In this document: piece after piece, positions 39,971-50,230 of the stretch
Numbering within the stretch: position 1 is the first letter of the stretch
Layout of the letters: every line of letters begins with the position of its first letter
Source of the DNA: Symbiodinium natans
Taxonomy: Eukaryota; Sar; Dinophyceae; Suessiales; Symbiodiniaceae
Direction: 5' to 3'
DNA: 64,000 bases
Assembly: GCA_905221605.1 (NCBI GenBank)
Contig: CAJNDS010002086.1
Span: 441,001 to 505,000, forward strand
Program-made: the position numbers and the translations under genes
Notes under the pieces: generated by a model
The model's input: only the letters and a program-made list of their open reading frames with translations
Told to the model about the DNA's origin: nothing
Databases searched by the model: none

Positions 39971-40090
39971 TACAAGGCCCCTTACTATACTAACCATAGT
40001 GGAGGGACTTATAACCTAATTTAGGGTCCTTATAACCCAATTTAGGGCCCTTGTAACTCTACTCATAACTTGGGGGGGCCCTCCTTGTAT
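39971..40090 (+). mobile_element. Family E element
   Basis: TACAAGGCCCCTTACTATAC to GGGGGGGCCCTCCTTGTA; 1.1 kb from the copy at 38718 and very similar to it. Confidence 0.85.
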
Positions 40091-40439
40091 CCGGTCCATC
40101 CGCAGATGCCTTCCATCTTCCAACGTTGGCATGTGTTTTCTGACCCCCTTTTTTTGTGTGTCCACATCAAGAAGCAAGAATGCTTTGGTTTCAGCCCACA
40201 CAACATGCCATTTGCCGCACCACTTCTGGGTACGGTAGAGGGTTGAAGGTTGCTTCGGGTTTTCCAGTCGCGGCGTGCAGCTTTGGATGTGAAAAGGCTA
40301 GGGTTCAAAGGGGACAGAAGGGGTCAGAAGGGGAAATGCAACTAGCAGGGAGGGGTTTCGATGCGTTTGTGCCTTGCGTACTTGGAGACCAAATTGCAAC
40401 TGCCTGTGGCTGCCACCTCCGGACCTGACACACTTATGC

Positions 40440-40540
40440 CTAGTAGTAGAGTAGGTAACCTTTAACCTTGTGGGGGTAGTATAATTCCCTTATAATCCCA
40501 AAGGTTAACCTGTAATCCCCCCAAGTTACTGGACAACTAG
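40440..40540. mobile_element. Single-copy inverted-repeat element
   Basis: CTAGTAGTAGAGTAGGTAAC and AAGTTACTGGACAACTAG are inverted ends. The interior AACCTTTAACCTTGTGGGGG is mirrored by CCCAAAGGTTAACC. Confidence 0.55.
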
Positions 40541-41733
40541 GAATACAACCCAATCCATCGGATGCCCAGGAGAGCCAAGGCGCTGTGGAGGGGAGGGTTC
40601 CCATGGGTTGCCTGGGCGGCTGGGAAGGATTGGGTGCTGGAGGTAGGGGTTGAGGGTTGCAGGGTTTGGGTTTTCGAGGTTTCGCATGAAAGTCAAGGTG
40701 TTTGAACAAACACTACTTGTTGGGGCTGTTGAGGAGTTCAGGAAGTTGAGAGCTTTGCTCATCACCCTGGAGCTGTGTGCTTCTGGACACAGGTTTGGAT
40801 GCTAAGATCGAGGAGGTGAACGACGCGGAGGCTGCAGAGTAATTGACTTTCTGGTTTGTCCGAATGCGCGGCCAAAACCCCCACAAAGCATCCGCCTTGG
40901 TCCTCCTACTCGGCACTCGTCTGAAGGCTGGCTCAACCCCGTAAATCTCTGAAAGCCTCGTACTTTCCTTTTCATTGCCTAGGCTGTGATGTGTTGGCGT
41001 TCCACCTGTAAGCCTATAAGACCGTGATCGGGAGGCGGCCGACGAGACGTCCACATGTGCCCCAGCAGCCGCCAATGAGATGGCTGCAGGCACGGGCTTC
41101 TTGCGCGCGAAGATTGCGTGCTGAAAGACCCTAAACCCTATAAACCCTAAACCCTAACCCCGTTTCAGGGTTCCAGGATCTGCCATGTTGCACCCCATTG
41201 AGGACCTTTTGTGACAATGTGTTCAGTGGTTGTGGGCGCTTCGGCAAGTCCAGGTTTGAACAGGGGTGTTTCAGCATGACGTGAGGCATGGGCTAACGTT
41301 CGGCGCGGTGGCTGTGTAGCTTCTGATGATTTTGAGGCTCTATAGTCTTGTTTCAGAGCTTGGCAAAACACTGCTTGGCAAAACAGCTTTGAGAACAACC
41401 AGGCTGAAGTAACCTCCTGGGCAATGCAGCCGTGGGTCCGTGGGTGTCTGGCCTTGTTTGGGGATTGGAGCTGTGAGACTGAAGCTCGTCACAGCTTGCG
41501 ATTGGTGAAGGTATTCGCACACACACACACACACGTTGGCATTCTTGATGTGGTATGTTGGTAAGACTCATCAGCTGAGCCCTTTAAGAGACTCAAGAGA
41601 CCCTGTGCGAAGCTCCTTGAAATCAGACACATCGGGAATTGTGGGAGGTGACGAGCTGAAGGACGACTTGGAGGCCAAGATTCCTGCTTTTCGCCTTGCT
41701 TGGTGCTTTTCTTGCGTTGAAGGTCTTCGTAAG
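40541..41733. other. Repeat-poor stretch, no gene recognised
   Basis: Longest frame is 126 codons on the minus strand (40713-41093), Ser/Arg-rich, no motif. (CA)n at 41517-41534 and a small CCCTAAA patch at 41129-41160. Confidence 0.45.
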
Positions 41734-41778
41734 AACCCTAAACCCTAAACCCTAAACCCTAAACCCTGAACCCTAAAC
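41734..41778 (-). repeat. Telomeric block, 6 units
   Basis: CCCTAAA with one CCCTGAA. Confidence 0.95.
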
Positions 41779-41966
41779 TTATTTGGAGCCCCAAGCCGCA
41801 AGCCCAAAGCAAAGACGGGGCCGGCTCAGGATTTTTGGAAATCCACGAAAAACGATGTTGCTCGATGCTTCTCGATGCACAGGCCGTGCAGTCCAGGCCC
41901 TCGTCCAGCGCTGCTGCTTGGCCGCAGCACAACCCAAAGAGAGTGAATCCAAACACCGGAATCATG

Positions 41967-42052
41967 CCAGGATGGGCTACTAGGCCTCAAAATCCCCATA
42001 CTGAACCCTATAAAGGGCCTCTTCAGGGATTAGGGTATAAGAGTCCATCCGG
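41967..42052 (+). mobile_element. Family A element
   Basis: CCAGGATGGGCTACTAGGCC to AAGAGTCCATCCGGG. TG flanks both ends. Confidence 0.85.
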
Positions 42053-42151
42053 GTGAAGGAGACTTGGGGAACTCCGCATCTTGGGCCCTTGACGCCTTTT
42101 CTTAGCTAACCCGGACTTGCAAGGCCGTTGCGAGGTTGGGATTGCTAGGCG

Positions 42152-42239
42152 TAGGCCCTTGAGAATATTTTCCCCTGATTGGGTTTAAGAGGACCACATT
42201 TCGGAATATTTTTTCGGAGGGTTTTTAAGGGCCATCCTG
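42152..42239 (+). mobile_element. Family H element, diverged
   Basis: TAGGCCCTTGAGAATATTTT to TTTTAAGGGCCATCCTGA, sharing GATTGGGTTTAAGAGGA. Confidence 0.7.
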
Positions 42240-42381
42240 AATTACATCCTCATGGGGGGGCTGAGGGACGCTACATGTCCCCTAAGGCTCCATGTACCTT
42301 GATAGGGAACACTTGGGCCTTAAAGTGTTCCGATATAGGGACTATGGGGCCCGAGTATATACTAATGAAGTGCATGGACCC

Positions 42382-42428
42382 TTTTTCTCTCTCTCTCTCT
42401 CTCCTTAAACCCTAAACCCTAAACCCTA
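42382..42428 (-). repeat. (CT)n joined to a short telomeric block
   Basis: (CT)10 then CCTTAAACCC and three CCCTAAA, the mirror image of the (GA)n-TTTAGGG join at 28494. Confidence 0.85.
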
Positions 42429-42479
42429 CAAAGCCCTGGTGAGCCAAGGAGGTGCAAGGCATGCCAATGGGAATCTGCA

Positions 42480-42489
42480 TTTTTTTTTT

Positions 42490-42520
<31 letters not shown>

Positions 42521-42521
42521 G
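42480..42521 (+). repeat. Poly-T to poly-G tract
   Basis: About 20 T then about 22 G. Confidence 0.95.
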
Positions 42522-42792
42522 CTGAGGGGCTTTCAGGATCTCTGGGATGCTTTAACTCGATCAGTGTTAGGGATCCTTTTTACTTTTTGGGTTATCGGCT
42601 TTCTTATATATGAACAATTTTTCTTCCTGGGGGAACAGGGATTAAGCTAAGATCTTGTATAGGTTTTTAGGGTTTAGGGTTAAAAAGGTTTGGGGATCAT
42701 CGAGGACCATGTAGGATTTCGAGCTCAAGTTAAGGGGATGTCAAAGGATTTGGGTTCAGCGATTCAGTTGCAGTTGGGCCAGTTTCAAGCCT

Positions 42793-42883
42793 CAACCCTA
42801 AACCCTAAACCCTAAACCCTAAACCCTAAACCCTAAACCCTAAACCCTAAACCCTAAACCCTAAACCCTAAACCCTAAACCCC
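42793..42883 (-). repeat. Telomeric block, 13 units
   Basis: Uniform CCCTAAA, last unit CCCCAAT. Confidence 0.95.
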
Positions 42884-42985
42884 AATTCCTGAAACCACCG
42901 CGGAGGCCGTCGCGCTTTAGGGATTGAGGGCCGTATACCAGGGCTGCGGTAGTCCGAGGCGGTGGCACCCAGAGCTCTGCTTTGG

Positions 42986-43075
42986 GGTTTAAGGTTTAGG
43001 GTTTAGGGTTTAGGGTTTTAAAAAACGGTTTAGGGTTTAGGGTTTAGGGTTTAGGGTTTAGGGTTTAGGGTTTCG
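42986..43075 (+). repeat. Telomeric block in two parts
   Basis: Four units and seven units of TTTAGGG split by TTTTAAAAAACGG. Confidence 0.95.
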
Positions 43076-43268
43076 GGAACAAACTCCTAACCAGGAGTTC
43101 TCAGTCGACGTTGGCCTGCTTTACCCAGGGCCTGAGACTTGAGCTTCAGACTTTGCAACTCGGAACTTTAGGTCCTAAACTACTTTTGGCCCTCTAGGTC
43201 ACAGAGTCTCCTATCCCCAAATGTCGAGCTGGTGTAGAAGAGCTAGAGCTCTGAACTCCCAGAACCAA

Positions 43269-43368
43269 CCCCCTAAACCCTAAACCCTTATCATCCCTAA
43301 ACCCTAAACCCTCGACCCTAGACCCTAACCCTAAACCCTAAACCCCAAACCCTAAACCCTAAACCCTG
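43269..43368 (-). repeat. Telomeric block, mixed
   Basis: CCCTAAA units with a TTATCAT break, CCCTCGA, CCCTAGA and CCCCAAA variants. Confidence 0.9.
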
Positions 43369-43488
43369 GCAGGCCTCGAAAGCAAGATGGACGAGGGCAC
43401 CGCAGCCAGAGAGGCCAGGAATCTGCGCGCCACGCCTGACTTCGCGCGCTTCGCGGGCAGGGCCGCATAGGATGCTTTGGTGAACCCA

Positions 43489-43592
43489 GATCTTCCAAAA
43501 CCCCTTAATTAAGGTATATACCTTAATTCCTAATAAGGATCCTTAGTATAAATTAGGGTATATTCCTTATTTAAGGGGTTTTGGAAGATCTG
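43489..43592 (+). mobile_element. Family C element, intact reference copy
   Basis: CCCAGATCTTCCAAAACCCC to GGGGTTTTGGAAGATCTGGG, almost a perfect palindrome. AA flanks both ends. Confidence 0.9.
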
Positions 43593-43959
43593 GGAAGATT
43601 TCGGGGGTTCACCTGTTTCCGACCCAGTTGGGGCCTTAAAAAAAGGTCGGCTTCAGGGTGCTGAGGCGCGGCTTGTTGTTCCCACAGGCGACGGACGAAC
43701 TCCTCGATGAAATGGACCTCACGTTCGGATGTTCTGATGCCCCTCGCCTAGTCAGGCCGAGTCGTGTGTAGAAGGCGAAGGCTCTCGGATATCATGGCCA
43801 AGATGTCGACCATCCAACATATCAAAAAAAAAACCGAAACATTTGAAGATCGACAAACCTTTATGTCTTCAGGGCATTGTTCCTGATCCTGCTGGCAGAG
43901 TGCTTGCAGTGCTCTGAACTATTGCCTTGCCAGAGAAAGCATGGTACGCATTATGCGAT

Positions 43960-43997
43960 TTAGGGCTTAGGGTTTAGGGTTTAGGGTTTAGGGTTTG
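43960..43997 (+). repeat. Telomeric block, 5 units
   Basis: TTTAGGG with a first TTTAGGGC. Confidence 0.9.
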
Positions 43998-44085
43998 CGG
44001 GAGTGTCGGGATCGGGTTGGAGCAGGTCAGCAGCATTCCCTGCAATCTTGTTCTCAGATCTGACCTTGCCGTAGGTCATATCATA

Positions 44086-44188
44086 CCCTTGATAAAATGG
44101 GGGGGGGGTTTATCTACCCTATACTATGATAGTTCCTGTTAAGGTATATGGACCCTAAACCCGTTTAGGGCTCATGTGGTCCCCAAGG
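44086..44188 (+). mobile_element. Family D element with a G run
   Basis: CCCTTGATAAAATGGGGG to CTCATGTGGTCCCCAAGG. The left part is altered by a run of G. The right half GGACCCTAAACCCGTTTAGGG is typical. Confidence 0.75.
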
Positions 44189-44275
44189 TAAGTTCTCAAC
44201 CACGCCGAAGAGCCAAAGCCAAGGCAAAAATGCCAGACATCCCTGAGGCAGACCCTCCAGGTGCAGCACTTCAAA

Positions 44276-44350
44276 TTTAGGGTTTAGGGTTTAGGGTTTA
44301 GGGTTTAGGGTTTGGGGTTTAGGGTTTGGGGTTTAGGGTTTAGGGTTTGA
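44276..44350 (+). repeat. Telomeric block, 10 units
   Basis: TTTAGGG alternating with TTTGGGG in the middle. Confidence 0.95.
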
Positions 44351-44943
44351 GGCGGTTAGCGTGTCTAAGCTTCGTGCCCAGACTGCGTTTAGGCCCTGGG
44401 AGTCTCCATACAGATGTGCGTCTGACGACTAGATAGTTGCAAGATGCGGAGAGGGCAAAAGCTGTGCTTAACGTCGTTTTTTTTCAGCTGTCCCTTTTGG
44501 CTTCGTTAAACGGCCCTAAACCCCAAACAAAGCTTGATTTCCTCTCCCGTGACCAGGCCAGGAAACCAGGAGGGACACCGGGCGGGGAGGCGAGGAGACT
44601 GGTTCACCCCACATTCGGGTGTTGAAAAGATGAAATCAACACGGAAGGAAAGAAACAAAAGAAAGCCCTGCGCAGCGACTTCAAAAAAGATCCTTTCTTA
44701 CAGAACCCAGAAGGGCCAGGATAGCTGATTTTTTTTGCGGGTTTGGGGTTTAGAGTTTAGGGGTTAGGATGAGACTCTCCTTATGTTTCCCGTTGGCCGA
44801 ATGCGATTTCATTCTTACATATTGATGTCCGATTCCGAAAGTAAGTTAATTCAATCTTAACATTGCTTTCGATCCCTGACCCCTTCCTGCCTTACGCCAT
44901 GAGCCCCTCCAGCTGAGCCTTTTGCATGGTGAACCCAGAGCTG

Positions 44944-44988
44944 GTTTAGGGTTTAGGGTTTAGGGTTAAGGGTTTGGGTTTAGGGGGT
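44944..44988 (+). repeat. Telomeric block, 6 units
   Basis: TTTAGGG with TTAAGGG and TTTGGG variants. Confidence 0.9.
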
Positions 44989-45183
44989 TGGCTTGTCAAG
45001 ACATCTCCAAGAACCCCCCCCCCCCCCCCCAAAGTGCCCCAAAACATCCCAGAACTTCAGCTTGAGCGCCGGAGAAACTGCAAAACCTGAACCTTCCCGA
45101 CAAGGAGCTCGGCCAAAGCTGTCCTCCCAGGACGGCAGTCCGCATCCTGCGAGCTAGCGGGTCTCAGTGATGTTTCGATGCTG

Positions 45184-45236
45184 AGGGTTTAGGGTTTAGG
45201 GTTTAGGGTTTAGGGTTTAGGGTTTAGGGTTTAGTC
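45184..45236 (+). repeat. Telomeric block, 7 units
   Basis: Uniform TTTAGGG. The CCCTAAA block at 45336 points the other way. Confidence 0.95.
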
Positions 45237-45335
45237 TCAGGGTTTGCGGCTCCAGTGCTTAAGAAAAGCAGGTTCCCCTTTAGCTTGAGCGAAGATACAC
45301 CTCGCCCCCTTCGTTCTAGTGCAGCAAAAGGGCCG

Positions 45336-45466
45336 GCCCTAAACCCTAAACCCTAAACCCTAAACCCTAAACCCTAAACCCTAAACCCTAAACCCTAAAC
45401 CCTAAACCCTAAACCCTAACCCCAAACCCTAAACCCTAAACCCCAAACCCTAAACCCTAATCCCTA
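45336..45466 (-). repeat. Telomeric block, 18 units
   Basis: Uniform at first, with CCCCAAA and CCCTAACC variants in the last third. Confidence 0.95.
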
Positions 45467-45938
45467 AGTTTTTCCAGGATGGTGGAGATGCTGAGCTGGC
45501 ACCGGACCATGCCAGCATCTCCGGCATCGACGCCTCCCTGGTCAAGCCGGAGGGAGGCTTGCAGGGGTTTAGGGTTTAGGGTTTAGGGGATTTGGGGAAG
45601 TTCGGCATGGATTTGGGATGATTGAAGTGGAGTCTCTTGGGGTTCGGGGTGGCCCCGAGAATCCGCTGAGTCCGAAGATCTGCAAGCCAGCCACCAAGAC
45701 TTGAAGCAAGAGCAAAGCCCCAGAGCCCCATTGCGGCACCAAACCTTGCCGATCCACCTCTGAAGCCTTGAACCTTAAGCCCTAAACCCTAAACCCTGAG
45801 ATAGCACCGAGTAAACCGTAAACCCTAAACCCTAAAGCTTAAAGCCTAAACCCAGCCCACAGCCTGGATCCAGGGGACACTGAGGATGAGGGGATGCCTT
45901 AAGTGGACTTGGCACCGACACTGGAAACCCGGTTTAGG

Positions 45939-45957
45939 GTTTAGGGTTTAGGGCTGG
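45939..45957 (+). repeat. Short telomeric block
   Basis: Three TTTAGGG units. Scattered CCCTAAA units also lie at 45779-45855. Confidence 0.85.
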
Positions 45958-46481
45958 CAAGTTGGTAATCTCCGTGTTGTCGTGCTCAGGTTTTGAGGCG
46001 GTTCTAGATAACAGCCACACGTTTTTTTTGGATAGAATATCTTCCGAGACCGCAAGTACCATGGAACATTTCTTGGGTGTACTTCCTGTGCTGCAGAATT
46101 CCCCATTGAGGGTAGACAGAGACCACACGAAAGTGTCAGAGTGACTCCATCCTCAAGCCCTCGTGTAAACTCTAAGCCCTGAACCTCACACTGAAGTCCG
46201 ATAGCTTCGGCCACAAGTCCTGTCACTTTATTCTTATCATGGCGCAGGGGCTTCGACAAAAGCACAGCTCTTTTCCAATGGCAGGGAGGAAATAATGATC
46301 GATGTACAGTCACTGAGGGCGACAGTCACAACCCCACCTCCTGTCTACACCCACGAGATGCAGGGGGGGGGGGGGGCGTTGAAGAGTGGTTCAAGGCACC
46401 TTATGAGATTAGCCTTGGCACCCGCATACTTACGCAAGTAAGCCTTCTGGAGGGGGTGCACGAGTCTTCGTGGGGCTGCCC

Positions 46482-46587
46482 TGAACCCTAAACCCTAAAC
46501 CCTAAACCCTAAACCCTAAACCCTAAACCCTAAACCCTAAACCCTAAACCCTAAACCCTAAACCCTAAACCCTAAACCCTAAACCCT
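46482..46587 (-). repeat. Telomeric block, 15 units
   Basis: One CCCTGAA, then uniform CCCTAAA. Confidence 0.95.
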
Positions 46588-46698
46588 TTTCTGGACTTAA
46601 GTGCTTTTGTGGAGCTGCGGTCGCAGCCCCTGCCTTGCACATCGTCAAACTCTCGGGAGATGCAGAGTAATGCAGGGGGTCACGTATACACCAGAATG

Positions 46699-46728
46699 AT
46701 TTAGGGTTTACACTGAACCCTAAACCCG
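46699..46728. repeat. Small head-to-head telomeric block
   Basis: ATTTAGGGTTTACACTGAAC followed by CCTAAACCC, one or two units on each side. Confidence 0.8.
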
Positions 46729-46758
46729 AAGGACATCCCTCTGACAGCCTTCAACAAC

Positions 46759-46962
46759 CGTAAACCCTAACCCTAAACCCTAAACCCTAAACCCTAAACC
46801 CTAAACCCTAAACCCTAAACCCTAAACCCTAAACCCTAAACCCTAAACCCTAAACCCTAAACCCTAAACCCTGAACCCTGAACCCTAAACCCTAAACCCT
46901 AAACCCTAAACCCTAAACCCTAAACCCTAAACCCTAAACCCTAAACCCTAAACCCTAAACCC
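46759..46962 (-). repeat. Longest telomeric block, about 29 units, flanked by TCAACAAC
   Basis: CCCTAAA almost throughout, with two CCCTGAA near the middle. TCAACAAC occurs at 46751-46758 and again at 46963-46970. Confidence 0.97.
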
Positions 46963-47310
46963 TCAACAACAAGACCAGGCCCGAATCTCCCATGGTTTTG
47001 GAGTTTGTGGCTTCAGGTCTTCAATAGATCGGTTCAAAGTTCAACGGACCTCCTGGGTCTTTGCCAACATAGGGTACCCCTTTTATACCCCAAATAGAAC
47101 AGATTCCCCATAAAGGGACCCCCCAAAAAGGTGCCCCCAATTTTCGGAAACCCCCATATCCCTGCGCTGCCTCCTGTGGCCACAGAGCGCCAACAGCGAC
47201 CAGTAGAACAGAGGCGGACGTCAGAGGAGAGCACAGTGCGATGCGGTTTACGGTTTAGGGTTTCGAAGGCCTTTCCCAGCTGACTTCAGGAGTCTGGGTT
47301 CAAAAAAGGG

Positions 47311-47358
47311 TTTAGGGTGTAGGGGTTTAGGGGTTCAGGGTTTAGGGGTTTAGGGTGC
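47311..47358 (+). repeat. Telomeric block with TTTAGGGG
   Basis: TTTAGGG, TGTAGGGG, TTTAGGGG and TTCAGGG units. Confidence 0.9.
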
Positions 47359-47544
47359 TTTCAGCATGTGAAGTGGGCTTGATGGTCCCTTATGGGTCAC
47401 TGTCAATTGTTTCTGTTGGTGGAAAAAAAGGGTCCCATCTTTCAAAGTTGTTCGCTTTGCTTGCTTGCCGTGTCCGGTGATCGCTTCTGCTTGTCCCCTG
47501 CTTATTCTTCCCGCTGTTCTGCTTTCCCTTTCCGGGCCTTTCTT

Positions 47545-47645
47545 CAATTCTAACTGTACTTATTATAACTGTCCGTATCACCATATTAGGGCACTTAAGG
47601 GGCAAGTACCGTTATAGTTGGTGAATAAGTACCGTGAACCTCCAA
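47545..47645 (+). mobile_element. Family F element, left end missing
   Basis: Starts inside at CAATTCTAACTGTACTT and ends AAGTACCGTGAACCTCCAAG, followed by TA. Confidence 0.8.
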
Positions 47646-48076
47646 GTATTGGCTCCAAGATATGGACCTTAGTGCCTAGGATGCATACAAGCTGTCTCAG
47701 GGATGTGAGCATGCCTGTGCTTCTCCTCAGCAGTATGCGTCTTGAATTCGTGCATCTCTCTTCAAGAGCCCTGTGCCCCTGAAACACCGATTGCGACCGG
47801 TTGGGACGGTTAGGACCGAGTCTTCAAGCCCTTACCCTCAACCCTTCCCTAATCTACACCTTCAAGCCCTCTATGGCATCGAATGTTCCTTTGATACTGT
47901 TGCCGGAGCCCAGGTCACTCTCTCCAGGATTGTTTTGGGCTTGGGATGTGGAATTGGCAGTGCCCCCCTCCGGGATGTTGAGTTCATCATTGGTTCCTCG
48001 TCCAGTATCCATACCCCTGGCAAACCGTGTCCGTAGGTCGGAAAACCTACACCCTAAACCCCAAACCCTAGGTCAA

Positions 48077-48152
48077 GCCCGCTTTCGACTAAGAACAGTT
48101 GACCTAGGGAGCGAAAAAACCCTTGGTCAACTGTTCTAAGTCGAAAGCGGGC
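48077..48152. other. Long near-perfect hairpin
   Basis: Arms of about 30 bases (left from 48077, right ending 48152) differ at only two positions and enclose a loop of about 18 nt. Key words are GCCCGCTTTCGACT on the left and AGTCGAAAGCGGGC on the right. It matches none of the recurrent families here. It could be a small-RNA precursor, a very short inverted-repeat element, or a palindrome formed by repair. Confidence 0.7.
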
Positions 48153-48518
48153 CGAAAAGAATCAGCAGTCGCTGTGGAGTCAGTAGGAGGACCAGTTTCA
48201 GGAGCTGGGCTCCACCGACGCAGCAGCAGATGGCTTGGGCTGCTGTCACTCCGAAAAAGACTCGACGCGGAGCGTTACGTTACAACAGTTCACATGTTGC
48301 TCTGTTTCACCGGGGCGCCGTGCGACGAGCGTGGACCACGACACGGTACCAAGACGCGTCAAGACGCGCACACATGTACACAGACACAGAGACACAAATA
48401 GAAGATGGACATCCACAATGAACACACTGTTCATATTGACTTAGACATGCAAGACAGGTCTCCTGCTCACATGAATTCAAAAGCGCTTTTGCCATCGTTG
48501 ATTTGCTTATCTGGTACT

Positions 48519-48656
48519 TGGAGGCTCATGGTACTTTTTAACCAATTCTAACAGTACTTGTAACTGTACTTACTACCATATTGGGGCACTTCACGGGCTT
48601 AGGAGCGGGGTATAAGCACAGTCATATTTGGCTAATAAGTACCATGAACCTCCAAG
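48519..48656 (+). mobile_element. Family F element with a telomeric block at its right edge
   Basis: CTTGGAGGCTCATGGTACTT to AAGTACCATGAACCTCCAAG. The TA expected next is displaced by a CCCTAAA block. CCAAG is then repeated and followed by TA. Confidence 0.9.
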
Positions 48657-48694
48657 CCCTAAACCCTAAACCCTAAACCCTAAACCCTAAACCC
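48657..48694 (-). repeat. Telomeric block at the edge of a family F element, flanked by CCAAG
   Basis: Five CCCTAAA units between CCAAG (48652-48656) and CCAAG (48695-48699). Confidence 0.95.
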
Positions 48695-49148
48695 CCAAGT
48701 ATGGTCGGTTCGCGCAGGGTCCAGAGCCGCATGGTGACATTTAACCGAGGCGGTGCAGCGTACCGGTACTGGCCATACTGGCCAAGTACCCATACATCCA
48801 CAAAGCGATTAGGGTTTAGGGTTTAGGGCTGAGAAACTAGGTGTCGTAAGAGGTTACCAGAGAGTTCTGGACGGCAGAACCTTCAGCTGTAGCTGTGCCA
48901 TATGGTGCCTACCTCCGACTATGCAGGGAGATGCAGGTATTATTGTTCCAGGTGGTCAACTTTAAAAACACAAGATGCCTCTTCCAGTCTGGCAGTCTGG
49001 CAAACAAAGGTTTGTCGGTGCCTTTATCGCGGCACCGTGGCAGTCCTTGCGAGCTTTTACCATCTGCTTGCGAGGCGTAGATAGGTTGGTCATGGGCTGG
49101 TCATGAGGACTTGGAGCAGGGGGAGCTCGAATGCATCCAGAGTTCTTG

Positions 49149-49173
49149 GGGTTTAGGGTTTAGGGTTTAGGGT
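49149..49173 (+). repeat. Short telomeric block, 3 units
   Basis: Uniform TTTAGGG, 25 bp before the tRNA-like relic. Confidence 0.9.
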
Positions 49174-49198
49174 AGACTTAGTATGAAACCCTCTAACT

Positions 49199-49232
49199 GG
49201 TCCCGTGGTGCAAGGGTTAGCGTCGAAACCCT
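49199..49232 (+). pseudogene. tRNA-like relic (5' part resembling tRNA-Gln)
   Basis: GGTCCCGTGGTGCAAGGG followed by TTAGCG resembles the acceptor strand and D-arm (A box) of eukaryotic tRNA-Gln. It is followed at once by CGTCGAAACCC, close to a B-box/T-loop. The anticodon arm is missing and no 3' acceptor strand follows, so it is not a working tRNA. It could be a deleted tRNA copy or the head of a tRNA-derived SINE. Confidence 0.3.
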
Positions 49233-50201
49233 ATAGCTCTTAGCTGGCGGTATATTGAAGTAGGGTCTATATTTCTTGTACCCCCAAAAGGACACCAAAT
49301 ATGTACCACTCACCAATATTATAAAAAGGAATCTTATATTACACTCACCAATAACAGTAATATAAACCTTGCTTCATATCAAGAGAAGAGAGCTCCCATG
49401 CTTCGACCCTTTCCATTCCCAGTGACATCTCTGTGACATTATGAGGTTTTTGGGAAGTGGCTTGATCCTGAGGCAGACATCAAGCAACGTAAGAAGGGGC
49501 GGTTCCTTTAAAAACAGAGAGCTGCAATATATGGGGCAAAGAGACGATGAGTGTTAAGCTGCAGAGCGAATGCTTCAACAACACAGGACATATGGGTGTG
49601 CTGCAGATCCACTTAGAAACAAGAACTGTTCAACTTCATACCCCAATGCTTCAGAACTGCAGCTGCCGTGAACATTCTTTGGGCTCTTTGCGGCCATGAA
49701 ATTGAATCCCAGAAGCCTAAATCAAACCACTCCCTGAGCGAGTGGATTCGATGCTCCGGCCAAGACGTGCCAGGGTCTTATGTTGGGCATGAGCCAAGCA
49801 GTCGAGGTCAAGAACTGAATGATTCATGTAGCCCAAAATTCAATAGACGAGATCGTCGAAACCCGAAAACCTCATGACATGGATTACTGTTCGCTTGTTG
49901 GGTGTTTTTTGTGCAGAGGCAGAGGGGGCTTCGGTGCAAAGGGACTGCGTCGCAAGTTTGTTTCTTTTATTTCAGGCTCGAAGCCTTTGCATGACTCATG
50001 CCCCTCGTCAATGGAGGAACGTCCGAAGATCCACAGCAAGCTTCCCCAAGACGTGCGGCCAGTTGTTGAACGTTGGAAACGCCTTCAAAGGCTCCTCTTC
50101 TAAACGTGGAAGTGCTGATCGCTGGAGCCTGCTACAGCGCTTACTTTGCTCAGGGTAAACCTATTTGATGTTCTATCTCTGGAGCGGTGTACATGTCAAC
50201 A

Positions 50202-50230
50202 CTATGTTATAATCTATTACTATAACATAG
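50202..50230. other. Small perfect hairpin
   Basis: CTATGTTATA and TATAACATAG form a perfect 10-bp stem around a 9-nt loop in an AT-richer patch. No T run follows, and a role as a terminator has no meaning in this setting. Confidence 0.35.
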
